Shown here: positions 46,353-59,075 of the stretch, in pieces
How the letters are laid out: the number at the start of each line of letters is the position of its first letter
Position numbering within the stretch: the stretch's first letter is position 1
NCBI RefSeq assembly: GCF_902167145.1
Contig: NC_050100.1
Coordinates: 216,126,081 to 216,190,080, forward strand
Source: Zea mays
Taxonomy: Eukaryota; Streptophyta; Magnoliopsida; Poales; Poaceae
Reading direction: 5' to 3'
Length of the DNA stretch: 64,000 bases
Notes under the pieces: model-generated
What the model saw: only the letters and a program-made list of their open reading frames with translations
The model's database searches: none
What the model was told of the DNA's origin: nothing
Program-made: the position numbers and the translations under genes

Positions 46353-49300
46353 TGTAAAGCCCAAAATTTGGTAAAAAAAAGTACATCATGAAATAATAAA
46401 ATAAAGAGGTATATATATTAAGTGTGGGAGAATTTTCGATGACCTTTGAAATCTATTAGGATTCTCCCTCCTCATATTCAAACAATGATATAAGTTAGTA
46501 AGTAACTAATAAATTGATGAAGAAAATAGATTCTTATATAAATTATCCCTTGTTGAAGTTGATAAATGTTATATAAGGATAAATATTAGAGCATCGATTA
46601 ATCAAGATTATACAATCGAAAATATTTTTCTCAAAATGATTATGTGGAGCAACATATCCAAAAGTATTTACTTTATGTAGGATAATAAACAAACAAATAA
46701 ATAATAAATAAATATGCACTTTGGATTATGTTGGATTTTGTGCTGTTCATTTAACTGTAAAATTGACTCTCCAAAACCATAGTTGAATTTGAACTTGAAA
46801 TCAAAATTTAAAAAAAAGAAGAAAAAGAAAAAAAAAGATAAGGCAGACCTGGTATTGGGCTGATTCTTCTGCCCTGTGGCCCATTACCATCCGCGCGCGG
46901 CTCAGCGTGACTCCCGCGCGCCTGCGCTCTGTGGTTTCTATGTCACGTGGGTCCCGTTGTGCGGTCTCTCATGCCTGACCACACATCACTGCTGTGTGGG
47001 GTCCATCTGGCAGATCTGTCTGCTCTCTCCCCCTATCTCTTCCCCGCTGTGTGCGCTAACAGACAATGGATTTTCACCACGCGCCGCCAGACTCCGTCAA
47101 CAGCCCGGTCGATTCGGCCGCAGCAGTTGCGCCCCTGCCCTCCACCGATTGGCTCCCTGTGCGCTCGCCAACGGATGCCGAAGTTCTCTGCTCCAAGCTG
47201 TTGCGCAGATCCGGGGAGGAAACTTGACTCCCCGCGCCCCAGTAGCTAGTCCCTCCCTCCCCAAACGAAATCTGTGGGTACCGACTGCGAGAACTCCGGG
47301 AAGGTGGGCTCGTCGCGATCCATCCGCCTCCTAATCCGCGAGCTCGAAGATAAACTGACTGCTCGTGACCTGAGGTCCGGCCGCTACGAGTCTTCACCCT
47401 CTCTGTACTCTCTCTGTTTCTCTCGCCGTGTTTCTCGCCACCCGCGCGGACTCACCGCCAGGATTCTCGCCAAGCAACCTCGCCAGTAGTTGCTTGCGCG
47501 GGATAAATACGCTCCGCGCCCGCCTCCTCCCTGTTTTCTCCATAGCCTCGGATCGCGTCGCGCCGCCCGCACATACTCCCCCTTCGTCCGGTGAGCACCT
47601 CGATCTGCTTCCTCGTCGGCGCTAGCTTCTCGGGACAGCACCAGAGGGTCGCGTGGGCAGAAGGAGTCCGGTGCGGACGTCGGGCAGTGGTGGCATCCAC
47701 TAGACCGACAGCGATTTCTTGCCGCCGCTGTCGCTCAACCGCGGGTCGGCTCCACGACGGGGACCGGGATCTTCGGTACCTTCACCCTCGGTAAATTACC
47801 CACAGCCAGTTTCACTCGGTGTGTCGCATTGTGTAAAGGTAGTCGCGATAGGAGCAGACCGTTGTAGCATGGGGCATTCGGTGTCGGGTATGGCGCCTCC
47901 GTCGGGCAGCTACGGCGAGGTCACGGCGGGGGAGTGAAGACGACGGGCGGTCCGTCCGATGGTAACTGGGTGGCCACGATTAGATCTCAGGTTATCCCTA
48001 GTCATTTCTTCAACTTGGGCCGTTGATTCGAGAATGGATGGTCGGATCGTTGATGGGCGAACGGATTTGAGCGAATGCAGCGGAACCGTTGATCTTGCGA
48101 TAAACGGTAGAAGTCGGATCGCGGGATGCATTAAATCAGGGCCTTAGATCACGGATCCTGTGGCCATCATGCGCGCTGGTTGTGTAAATATGGAGATCTA
48201 ATCTAGACCGTAGAAGCCTGATCGGACGGCCCATCTTCGCCGATACCCTTTCGACCGAGTAAATATGCATAAGAGACCCTGGGTTACCACTGAATCAACC
48301 CTCAGTCCAGTCTAACTGTGCGCTGGGTCTTAGGAAAATTTCCAAGTTAGCCCCTGCGTTTCTGTTTAATTGAGGCGCAGTTTAGTCAATAGGAAAATTA
48401 TAGAAATTGATTGAGAAAATGATTTCTAATACAAAAATAATTATGGAAACTTGTTTAATTCATAGAAAATACATTTTAGCTCCTTTTTAGTCCATTCCAG
48501 TTCCTATAATTTGGTATTAATATTTTTTACTACTTGGTAACATTGTTTTAACATGAAACCCATACTAAAATTTATTACTCAGTTAATTTTGTGGCAAGCA
48601 CATACAAACTTTGGAAATTCATAACTTCTCCATTTTAACTCCGATTTGATTCATTCAAGTTGCGTTAGTCTCGTACAAGTATTTACTATGCAATAACAAC
48701 ATTTATTGTGCCATGTCACATTCTTTTATAATTAGATCTTTATTTAACGTGTGTTGGTTAGTCTTGTTAATCTGCTTATCATTATAACCTACTGGAATAA
48801 GATCTATTGTCAATTTATAACTTAGATTAAAATTGAGATAAGTATTTATAGAATAATCGCTCATATGATTTATATTAACCAATTTATAATATAGTTTAAC
48901 ATTTTAATCACATAAATCCTCTATAAAATCATAACTCCTTACTAGTAACTCCGATCGTAGTAGTTCTCGAGCCCACGATCTCGTAGCTTCGCGTAGATCA
49001 TTATTATTCAGTTTGTACTTATGTTTGGTGTGATGTTAATTTTATATATACCATGTTTGTTTGTATTGCTATGACTAGCGTGAGGTCACGAGGATCTGAA
49101 GAATCACCCTGGTAACTGGAATCTCGAGTGCCAGGCAAGTTGTGCCCTTGATCACTTCTTTTTACCCACTCATGTTCTAATTAATCATAATGATCTGCAT
49201 AGGTTAATTTTGATGGGACCCAATAGGTTACCCTAGTTTGTTTATCCTGTTTACCTTGTTTACCCCTGAATCAATTGGGTAGTTATGCTATCGCTTTATA

Positions 49301-50354
49301 TGGTTTTCGGGTTAATATTTCATTACATCCATGTTCCAATTATTCTGTTATGTTATTTATGTTCATGATAAGATCATTATGTTAATTGGAACATGGAGCG
49401 ACCACCCGGGAAAACAGTGCTACCACAAGGGTTTAATGGGACGCCCTTGGCTGATTAACTAGGAAAGCTAGTGGAGGTCTTCCTTACCCGAAAGGGGCAA
49501 GGGCAGTAGGGGAGTGGTTAGTGTAGGGAGGCCCTCGGGAGGATTTTGCTGCGATGGCGGTCCTGCAAGGGATTCCTGCATTGGAGCTTCCTATAAACTG
49601 TAGCGGGATTTCTGAAGCTAGTGGAACTTTGTAAAGGCCTCGTAGTGTTACCCTGCCTCGCCTCCTCGGTAGAAGTGTATGGGACTCATGACCCCTTGGC
49701 AGATGGGTAACACGGCTTGTGGGTAAAGATGTGCAACCTCTGCAGAGTGTAAAACTAGTATACTAGCCGTGCTCACGGTCAAGAGCGGCTCGGACCCTCA
49801 CATGATTAATTTATGGAACCTAAATTGAATTTGTCATTTGCATTTGCATGGGATTTATTATTAATTTTGTTCTATTATTTTTATTAAGGTTTGGTATTTA
49901 CTTATACCTAGTAATTGCTAATAAAATTTTGACCAACTTTAAAAGCAATGCTCAGCTTTAACCATTCTCTTTGGTAAGCCTTACACTTCGTGAACTCCCA
50001 CCTTTGGTGAGTTCATGCCACATTATTCCCCACAACTTGTTGAGCGATGAACATGTGTGAGCTCACCCTTGCTGTCTCACACCCCCCACAGGAGAAGAAC
50101 AGGTGGTTCAAGAGAAGCCACGTATCGAGGAGTTCGATTCGATCTAGGTGGCGTCTCCCAGTTGACTTTCTGGCGCCAATGATAGTTTTTAGATCCTGCT
50201 ATATTTATCTTTTATTTTGTAAGACTTCCGCTATGTAATAAGTACTCTGATTATTATGACATTTATCTCTATACACTCTGTGATTATATATGTTGTCTTC
50301 TTTGGCGCATGTATGAGATGCACCCGGCCTTGTCCTTTAAAACCGGGTGTTACA
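46353..50354 (+). repeat. 5' LTR of E
   Basis: A 4002-bp LTR. An AT-rich start (46353-46850) is followed by a GC-rich block (about 46850-48150) with a TATA-like GATAAATAC at 47503-47511, then an AT-rich transcribed region. Near the end is an inverted repeat CACCCGG / CCGGGTG (about 50321-50350). The open frames in the GC-rich block occur identically in both LTRs and look like chance frames. Confidence 0.95.
47503..47511 (+). promoter_or_regulatory. TATA-like box of E 5' LTR
   Basis: GATAAATAC in a GC-rich context, followed by a pyrimidine-rich stretch; duplicated at 52943-52951. It is the only TATA-like site in the GC-rich block. Confidence 0.5.
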
Positions 50355-51794
50355 GAAGTGGTATCAGAGGAATGTTGACTGTAGGACGAAACCTAGATAG
50401 CACTGGACAACCAATACTTACTTACCTTTGCTACTCTGATTCTTTCCTAAACTTATCTTAATCTTTTCTCATCTAATTCCGCTTTACTCTGATTATTCTT
50501 ACCTTCTCTTTCTAAAGACAAATATGGATCTCACACTTTGAGATCTTGTGCCTAAAGCGACCTTTAGGACTAGGAGACCTACTCTTAGGAACAAAAATAA
50601 AACTATTTTATAGTTATCTATACGCTTGAGTGTTTGTTCTTATGATACTTGTCTGATTTGGATCTTTGATTGAGTGTGATTAGTTGTGGAGTAATGTCCA
50701 CAATTACATCTATATATACGTATAGGCATAGATATAAATAAATAAAATTCATGAGATAACTAAACAACTTAGATTATCCTCCATTAAAGTGTATCTATTT
50801 TAAATAGATCCATCTTATCTTAAAAGATTCTTTCTTATCTTAACAGAATCATCTTATCTTAAAAGATTCTCTCATATCTTAATAGACCCTACCTCATCTG
50901 ATCTAAAGGAAGTTACTTAAACAAGTTGGTTAATACTGGTAACACATGTTAGATCATATTCATATGAATGAGTTGTTAAACCTAAGTTGGTGTCTTAGAC
51001 CAACTTGTCCGAGAAACCACGACCCAGCCTATATTATAGGTTGCCCAACCCATTTATCTTACAAGTAAAAAAAAACTCTGTTCAATCTACCTACCCCATG
51101 TACCCACACCTATCTCAACTATGTCCCTAGTTATGGTAACACCAATACCCATTATCCTTGATGATAACACCAAACTTGACCGATATAACAGGTTACATAA
51201 CTTATCCAACCAACCTGGAAGCAAAACAACAAGACAGACTCTGCTTAACCTTATTTAACTCATAACCACCTATTAATCTATTTTGTTTACCTAAGAATCT
51301 ACCTTCACTACATGTCCCAAGTTCGGATAGCAACTTCGAGAACGAAGATTGAAGATGATTGACCTCATCAAATCAAGGAAGGATAAGATTCAAGTCAGAT
51401 CTTCAAAGGAATCAAGATCCACAATCTTGGATGGAGTATTTCCTTACCCTATCCTTTCTTGCCCAAACCTATCTATGCTTTAAAGCCATCTTCTATCCTA
51501 CATAATAAAGTGGACATACATATATACACCCATGCCTTCCTAACCACCAGCTCCACCAAGCTACATAAACATATATATCCGTTACTACTATTTGTAAGAT
51601 CTAAATGTTACTTTAGTTAGTAAATGGCATGATACTATTTCAGGAGGAATATTAAGGGCTAGTTGACCCCATGTGTTGCTAATAAATTACGCATCATGCT
51701 GAAATTTTTGTTTGTGCATGTGTTGAGATAACATAGTTATACACCCTTTTCTCACAAATCTCGAGGACGAGATTTCTTTTAAGGGGGTAGGATT
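50355..51794 (+). other. Coding-free interior of E with primer site and polypurine tract
   Basis: 1440 bp. Primer site TGGTATCAGAGG at 50359-50370 (11 of 12 bases match the initiator tRNA-Met complement). The middle is AT-rich, with repeated ATCTTATCTTA-like words (50800-50900), and has no open frame worth reporting. The polypurine tract AAGGGGGTAGG is at 51781-51791. Confidence 0.9.
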
Positions 51795-54700
51795 TGTAAA
51801 GCCCAAAATTTGGTAAAAAAAAGTACATCATGAAATAATAAAATAAAGAGGTATATATATTAAGTGTGGGAGAATTTTCGATGACCTTTGAAATCTATTA
51901 GGATTCTCCCTCCTCATATTCAAACAATGATATAAGTTAGTAAGTAACTAATAAATTGATGAAGAAAATAGATTCTTATATAAATTATCCCTTGTTGAAG
52001 TTGATAAATGTTATATAAGGATAAATATTAGAGCATCGATTAATCAAGATTATACAATCGAAAATATTTTTCTCAAAATGATTATGTGGAGCAACATATC
52101 CAAAAGTATTTACTTTATGTAGGATAATAAACAAACAAATAAATAATAAATAAATATGCACTTTGGATTATGTTGGATTTTGTGCTGTTCATTTAACTGT
52201 AAAATTGACTCTCCAAAACCATAGTTGAATTTGAACTTGAAATCAAAATTTAAAAAAAAGAAGAAAAAGAAAAAAAAGATAAGGCAGACCTGGTATTGGG
52301 CTGATTCTTCTGCCCTGTGGCCCATTACCATCCGCGCGCGGCTCAGCGTGACTCCCGCGCGCCTGCGCTCTGTGGTTTCTATGTCACGTGGGTCCCGTTG
52401 TGCGGTCTCTCATGCCTGACCACACATCACTGCTGTGTGGGGTCCATCTGGCAGATCTGTCTGCTCTCTCCCCCTATCTCTTCCCCGCTGTGTGCGCTAA
52501 CAGACAATGGATTTTCACCACGCGCCGCCAGACTCCGTCAACAGCCCGGTCGATTCGGCCGCAGCAGTTGCGCCCCTGCCCTCCACCGATTGGCTCCCTG
52601 TGCGCTCGCCAACGGATGCCGAAGTTCTCTGCTCCAAGCTGTTGCGCAGATCCGGGGAGGAAACTTGACTCCCCGCGCCCCAGTAGCTAGTCCCTCCCTC
52701 CCCAAACGAAATCTGTGGGTACCGACTGCGAGAACTCCGGGAAGGTGGGCTCGTCGCGATCCATCCGCCTCCTAATCCGCGAGCTCGAAGATAAACTGAC
52801 TGCTCGTGACCTGAGGTCCGGCCGCTACGAGTCTTCACCCTCTCTGTACTCTCTCTGTTTCTCTCGCCGTGTTTCTCGCCACCCGCGCGGACTCACCGCC
52901 AGGATTCTCGCCAAGCAACCTCGCCAGTAGTTGCTTGCGCGGGATAAATACGCTCCGCGCCCGCCTCCTCCCTGTTTTCTCCATAGCCTCGGATCGCGTC
53001 GCGCCGCCCGCACATACTCCCCCTTCGTCCGGTGAGCACCTCGATCTGCTTCCTCGTCGGCGCTAGCTTCTCGGGACAGCACCAGAGGGTCGCGTGGGCA
53101 GAAGGAGTCCGGTGCGGACGTCGGGCAGTGGTGGCATCCACTAGACCGACAGCGATTTCTTGCCGCCGCTGTCGCTCAACCGCGGGTCGGCTCCACGACG
53201 GGGACCGGGATCTTCGGTACCTTCACCCTCGGTAAATTACCCACAGCCAGTTTCACTCGGTGTGTCGCATTGTGTAAAGGTAGTCGCGATAGGAGCAGAC
53301 CGTTGTAGCATGGGGCATTCGGTGTCGGGTATGGCGCCTCCGTCGGGCAGCTACGGCGAGGTCACGGCGGGGGAGTGAAGACGACGGGCGGTCCGTCCGA
53401 TGGTAACTGGGTGGCCACGATTAGATCTCAGGTTATCCCTAGTCATTTCTTCAACTTGGGCCGTTGATTCGAGAATGGATGGTCGGATCGTTGATGGGCG
53501 AACGGATTTGAGCGAATGCAGCGGAACCGTTGATCTTGCGATAAACGGTAGAAGTCGGATCGCGGGATGCATTAAATCAGGGCCTTAGATCACGGATCCT
53601 GTGGCCATCATGCGCGCTGGTTGTGTAAATATGGAGATCTAATCTAGACCGTAGAAGCCTGATCGGACGGCCCATCTTCGCCGATACCCTTTCGACCGAG
53701 TAAATATGCATAAGAGACCCTGGGTTACCACTGAATCAACCCTCAGTCCAGTCTAACTGTGCGCTGGGTCTTAGGAAAATTTCCAAGTTAGCCCCTGCGT
53801 TTCTGTTTAATTGAGGCGCAGTTTAGTCAATAGGAAAATTATAGAAATTGATTGAGAAAATGATTTCTAATACAAAAATAATTATGGAAACTTGTTTAAT
53901 TCATAGAAAATACATTTTAGCTCCTTTTTAGTCCATTCCAGTTCCTATAATTTGGTATTAATATTTTTTACTACTTGGTAACATTGTTTTAACATGAAAC
54001 CCATACTAAAATTTATTACTCAGTTAATTTTGTGGCAAGCACATACAAACTTTGGAAATTCATAACTTCTCCATTTTAACTCCGATTTGATTCATTCAAG
54101 TTGCGTTAGTCTCGTACAAGTATTTACTATGCAATAACAACATTTATTGTGCCATGTCACATTCTTTTATAATTAGATCTTTATTTAACGTGTGTTGGTT
54201 AGTCTTGTTAATCTGCTTATCATTATAACCTACTGGAATAAGATCTATTGTCAATTTATAACTTAGATTAAAATTGAGATAAGTATTTATAGAATAATCG
54301 CTCATATGATTTATATTAACCAATTTATAATATAGTTTAACATTTTAATCACATAAATCCTCTATAAAATCATAACTCCTTACTAGTAACTCCGATCGTA
54401 GTAGTTCTCGAGCCCACGATCTCGTAGCTTCGCGTAGATCATTATTATTCAGTTTGTACTTATGTTTGGTGTGATGTTAATTTTATATATACCATGTTTG
54501 TTTGTATTGCTATGACTAGCGTGAGGTCACGAGGATCTGAAGAATCACCCTGGTAACTGGAATCTCGAGTGCCAGGCAAGTTGTGCCCTTGATCACTTCT
54601 TTTTACCCACTCATGTTCTAATTAATCATAATGATCTGCATAGGTTAATTTTGATGGGACCCAATAGGTTACCCTAGTTTGTTTATCCTGTTTACCTTGT

Positions 54701-55794
54701 TTACCCCTGAATCAATTGGGTAGTTATGCTATCGCTTTATATGGTTTTCGGGTTAATATTTCATTACATCCATGTTCCAATTATTCTGTTATGTTATTTA
54801 TGTTCATGATAAGATCATTATGTTAATTGGAACATGGAGCGACCACCCGGGAAAACAGTGCTACCACAAGGGTTTAATGGGACGCCCTTGGCTGATTAAC
54901 TAGGAAAGCTAGTGGAGGTCTTCCTTACCCGAAAGGGGCAAGGGCAGTAGGGGAGTGGTCAGTGTAGGGAGGCCCTCGGGAGGATTTTGCTGCGATGGCG
55001 GTCCTGCAAGGGATTCCTGCATTGGAGCTTCCTATAAACTGTAGCGGGATTTCTGAAGCTAGTGGAACTTTGTAAAGGCCTCGTAGTGTTACCCTGCCTC
55101 GCCTCCTCGGTAGAAGTGTATGGGACTCATGACCCCTTGGCAGATGGGTAACACGGCTTGTGGGTAAAGATGTGCAACCTCTGCAGAGTGTAAAACTAGT
55201 ATACTAGCCGTGCTCACGGTCAAGAGCGGCTCGGACCCTCACATGATTAATTTATGGAACCTAAATTGAATTTGTCATTTGCATTTGCATGGGATTTATT
55301 ATTAATTTTGTTCTATTATTTTTATTAAGGTTTGGTATTTACTTATACCTAGTAATTGCTAATAAAATTTTGACCAACTTTAAAAGCAATGCTCAGCTTT
55401 AACCATTCTCTTTGGTAAGCCTTACACTTCGTGAACTCCCACCTTTGGTGAGTTCATGCCACATTATTCCCCACAACTTGTTGAGCGATGAACATGTATG
55501 AGCTCACCCTTGCTGTCTCACACCCCCACAGGAGAAGAACAGGTGGTTCAAGAGAAGCCGCGTATCGAGGAGTTCGATTCGATCTAGGTGGCGTCTCCCA
55601 GTTGACTTTCTGGCGCCAATGATAGTTTTTAGATCCTGCTATATTTATCTTTTATTTTGTAAGACTTCCGCTATGTAATAAGTACTCTGATTATTATGAC
55701 ATTTATCTCTATACACTCTGTGATTATATATGTTGTCTTCTTTGGCGCATGTATGAGATGCACCCGGCCTTGTCCTTTAAAACCGGGTGTTACA
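51795..55794 (+). repeat. 3' LTR of E
   Basis: A 4000-bp near-identical copy of 46353-50354. Differences noticed: A-run 8 instead of 9 near 52270, T to C near 54960, G to A near 55498, C-run 5 instead of 6 near 55524, and A to G near 55560. Confidence 0.95.
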
Positions 55795-55799
55795 CTTTC

Positions 55800-56127
55800 T
55801 TCTGTCTTGAAGTATTCATTGCATATACTGTTCGGATGTGACAGTGTTGAAAATATACTGATAATTCCTGGGCGTCCCCCCCAATGGGTGTAGGCAAGGG
55901 ACGGCTTGGTACGCTGAGCGTTTAGCAAACTGCTTCTGAGTAGTAACTTGATGTGACCGCGGGCGTAATCATATCGCCCGCACAGTTGACTGGAGTCCCA
56001 ATGGGTGTCGTGTTACGTGAAACGGCGTCAGCCGCCTGACGTGTCTTCAGATGGTTTGAATTGCATATTGAATTTTTGCGACTGTTCAGTGGCCGTGGTA
56101 GGAGGTGAGCGGTTGCCTTCTTCTTCT
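55800..56127 (+). promoter_or_regulatory. Upstream region of the antisense gene cluster in D
   Basis: D sequence between E and the TATA box. It contains CCCAATGGGTGT at 55880 and 55997 and GC-rich stretches. It is the proximal upstream region of the plus-strand genes; anything further upstream is now separated by the 9.4-kb insert E. Confidence 0.5.
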
Positions 56128-56136
56128 ATAAATAGT
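56128..56136 (+). promoter_or_regulatory. Plus-strand TATA box in D (antisense to pol)
   Basis: TATAAATAG in CTTCTATAAATAGTG, 79 bases upstream of ATG 56215 with a pyrimidine-rich leader between. Orientation is opposite to D's own LTR promoter. Confidence 0.65.
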
Positions 56137-56214
56137 GTTCTTGCTTCTCCGGCATTTTCACATCTCTTACTGTTGCTTGCTGTTTACCCTTCTCTTCTTC
56201 CTTCCATTTCCAAC

Positions 56215-56661
56215 ATGGGCAAGAGTAAGAAAGGTGGTAGTTCTTTGCATCGCTATGGTGACAAACGCAAGCGTGAGCCGACCCCTCCCTCGGAGGACTT
56301 CGGCAACTTGGAGTACTAAGAGGAGGAGTTCTCCTCCGAGTCCGAGGGCTCTCCGGCTCCTGCCTCTCCCCCAGCGTCGTCTGATGATTCAGACGACTCC
56401 CAGGGGATTACCTCGGAGGTCTGGACTTACATCCGGTCCGTCGAGCGTGCCGGGCTCGCGGACTCGGATGAGTCGGAGTACTCCTCGGACGAGGAGAACT
56501 CCTCGAACTCGTCTGAGGAGGGCGGTGGCGACGGCGATGGCGGTGACGGCGGCAAAGGCGATAGCGACGGCAGCGACAAGGGTGGCAGCGGCGATGGTGG
56601 CGACGGCAGCAAGGGCGGCAGTAGGGGCAGCAGCAAGGGCAGCAATAAGGCTAGTGGCTAG
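56215..56661 (+). pseudogene. Small acidic Ser/Gly/Asp-rich ORF in D, one TAA
   Basis: A frame of 148 codons from ATG (in CCAACATGGGCAAG) to TAG 56659-56661, interrupted by TAA at 56317-56319 (codon 35). It starts with a basic MGKSKKGG stretch. A Pro/Glu/Ser-rich part follows, then 'TSEVWTYIRSVERAG', and finally a long Gly/Asp/Ser low-complexity tail with Lys and Arg at its end. Codon use is GC-rich. I do not recognise a family. It lies directly behind a TATA box and 0.9 kb upstream of the multi-exon gene on the same strand. Confidence 0.55.
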
Positions 56662-56949
56662 GGTGGCTAGTAGTAGTTAGTAGTATAGAGTAGTGAAGTA
56701 TAGTGTAGTAGTAGGGAGGTCATCAACTCATAATGAGTTGGTTTGTAAGTTCGGTAATGCTTCCCTTATAATGAAAAGTGATTTCGCCTCACTTCTTGTG
56801 CGCTTTATTTTGCTTTCCCATCATTCGCCGATCTCATTAATGCCTGAGGGATGTTTGGAATCAACGAATCACGCTTCTAACTATTTTCTTCGTGATGTCA
56901 ACACTTTGGTGATAGCGGCGGAGTCATCTGAAATCACGTTGTTGCTTTA

Positions 56950-57430
56950 GGAGTGACGGCCGAGTTATTACTGGCGATGTTGGCACTTTTTGAAGTAATG
57001 GCTGAGCGATAGCGGCCACGTCAGTGTTTTAGAGATAACGACCGAGCGGTTATTGGTGATGTCGGTGTTTTAGAGGTAACACCCGAATCCCTTGGAACTG
57101 CGTCACCGCTTTAGGAACAACAACCGGGCGGCTGATGACGACGTCGGTGTTTTGGAGGTAACAGCCGAGTGATCGATGGCAACGTCGGTGTTTTAGAGGT
57201 AACAGCCGAGTGATAATGGGCCACGTCGGTCGCTTTGGAGATAGTGGCCAAGTGGAGTCTGGTAACGTCATCGTTCTCAGAAATAACCGCTGAGTTAGAA
57301 TGGACCGCGTCGACCGTTTTGGAAATAACGACCGAGTGATGATGTGGCATGCCCGCGCTTTAGAAATAACGGCCGGGTGATGACGTGGCACGCCAGCGTT
57401 TTAGAGATAACAGCTAGGTGATGACTGGGC
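56950..57430. repeat. Tandem array of about twelve 41-bp units in D
   Basis: Degenerate 41-42-bp units with a consensus close to GTAACAGCCGAGTGAT...GGCNACGTCGGTGTTTTAGAG. Many carry ACGTCGG, ACGTGGC or ACGTCAG cores. The array ends about 155 bp upstream of the ATG of the multi-exon gene. A minus-strand frame through it (Pro/Lys/His repeats) is a by-product. Confidence 0.85.
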
Positions 57431-58969
57431 GCTTTTTAGATTCGGCATCTGGCTTCGAAAAACCCCATATGCACTGTACTGTCGCACGCCTCCACATTCC
57501 GTGCCCTAGTTCTTGCTTTTCTGCACCCAGGCCTTCTCCACTCTCTTTCAACGCTGCTTCCGCTCCGTTCGCCGGCAAGGTTGAAATGGCGCCCAAGCGG
57601 AAAGCTTCGAGTTCGTCCGTCGCAGTCATCCCCCCATCGACCCCAACAGTCAGTTGCCTTTCGCAGGTAACCATATGTCCGTTGTCTCTGAATCTGACCT
57701 TCTCCATCTTGTATCTATCGGGGTTCTTCCTCCAAAGGAGCTCTGTTCCTAGCGGATCTGCCGTGGGGTCACTGTTCCAACAGAGGACACTCATGAATCC
57801 GTCATCTACGTTCCATTCCTCCTCCGCGACCTTGCTCTTCCCATTTCTCCTTTTTTCCGCGGTCTCCTTGATTTCTATCGCTTGAATCTGACCCATCTGA
57901 ATCCCAATTCCGTTTTGCAAGTCTCTATCTTTGTTCATTTATGTGAAGCTTTTCTCGGAGTTCTACCACACTTTGGCCTGTGGAAGTATTTGTACCACTG
58001 TCGCCCTAGGATGGCCGGAGGGCAGCACCAGCTGGTGGGGGGCGCGAGCTTGGAGATGCGTCGTGGGAGGAAGGCTGATTACCTCGACATCCCGCTCAAG
58101 GATAGCATCAAGGGATGGCATCTGGAATGGTTCATCGTGGAGAATCATGGGAATTCTCTCCCCCCCATGGTCAGAAAGACAGCCGGATGTTCTCACTCCA
58201 AGCTGGACCGAATCCCCCACAGACAAGGAAGTAACTGAAGCAGGGGCTTTGCTAGCTGAAGTTGGATTGTTGAAAGAAAGGGGTCTAACTACAAAAGCTG
58301 TGGTCGCTAACTTTGTTTTCAAGAACATTCAACCGCTAAAAGACAGAGCATATCCAACCTATCTGTATCGAGGCTTTGCTGATTCGACTCGGGTAACCAA
58401 CAGAAGAATTCCTGCCGTGGACTTGGTGGGCCGGCTCGAGATGATACTCAGAGGCAAGGTGTCGAACGTCGGCGCTCCTGTTGCATACTCGGTTTGGAAT
58501 CTGCCTCCTTCCAAGGCCTTTACCAGTTTTGTGTCAAATCCTCCTGCTGGTGATAGCAGTTTGGGCCTTAGAGTGCGACCCTCTCCCGAAGAGGTTAGTG
58601 CTTTGGTTGCCTCACTTGAAGAAATTCCTGACGACGAGAGGCAGGTTCATTTTGAGGTGCCTTTAAATCCAAGTGATGCAGAAATAAGTGCCATGCTGGA
58701 TATGCTAGCTGAAGATTCTTCTGATGCAGTCCCTGCTGAAACACTGGCGGTAGCGCCCATCCCAGAGGCTAGCGAAGCTTTAGACATTCAGAAGTATGAC
58801 AATGTTCGTCCGAAGCGTTCTCGCCGAGCCAATCAGCCTGCTTCTCCTGCTGACGGAAAAAAAACAGAAGAAGAGACGTCTTCGTTGAGTGTCTAGTTTG
58901 GATCAGGATGCTGGTCCTTTCGTTCCTGCTGCTGAAGAAGTGCCAGTGCCTGCATTTGCTGAAACTGAT

Positions 58970-59075
58970 CCCAATGGGTGTAACCCGCCTGTTATTAACC
59001 CCAATGGGTGTGACCTGGATGACGCTGACCCCAATGGGTGTGACCTAGATGACGCTGACCCCAATGGGTGTACTG
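58970..59075 (+). repeat. Four 30-bp tandem units (CCCAATGGGTGT) inside the antisense gene
   Basis: The word starts at 58970, 59000, 59030 and 59060, exactly 30 bp apart, so frame is kept and each copy encodes PNGC. The two middle units are nearly identical. The same 12-bp word occurs at four non-coding places in D. Confidence 0.9.

Larger units (their letters stand above)
46353..55794 (+). mobile_element. Large retrotransposon derivative E (coding-free, Del/Tekay-like Gypsy), young
   Basis: A 9442-bp element flanked by CTTTC (46348-46352, 55795-55799): a 4002-bp LTR, 1440-bp interior and 4000-bp LTR. The LTRs start TGTAAAGCCC and end GGGTGTTACA. By eye they differ by three substitutions and two one-base run-length changes, so insertion is very recent (about 30 thousand years at 1.3e-8 per site per year). 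The primer site is at 50359-50370, and the polypurine tract follows CTCGAGGACGAGATTTC, as in Del/Tekay-type elements. The interior has no coding capacity, so movement must depend on a partner element. Confidence 0.96.

Noticed and set aside
46876..48147. Several open frames in the GC-rich block of E's LTRs (repeated at 52317-53588)
   Set aside because: They overlap on both strands, have no recognisable domain, and are the same in both LTRs because the LTRs are nearly identical; high GC content explains the openness.
57050..57391. Minus-strand Pro/Lys/His repeat protein
   Set aside because: A by-product of the 41-bp array; no start context or domain.
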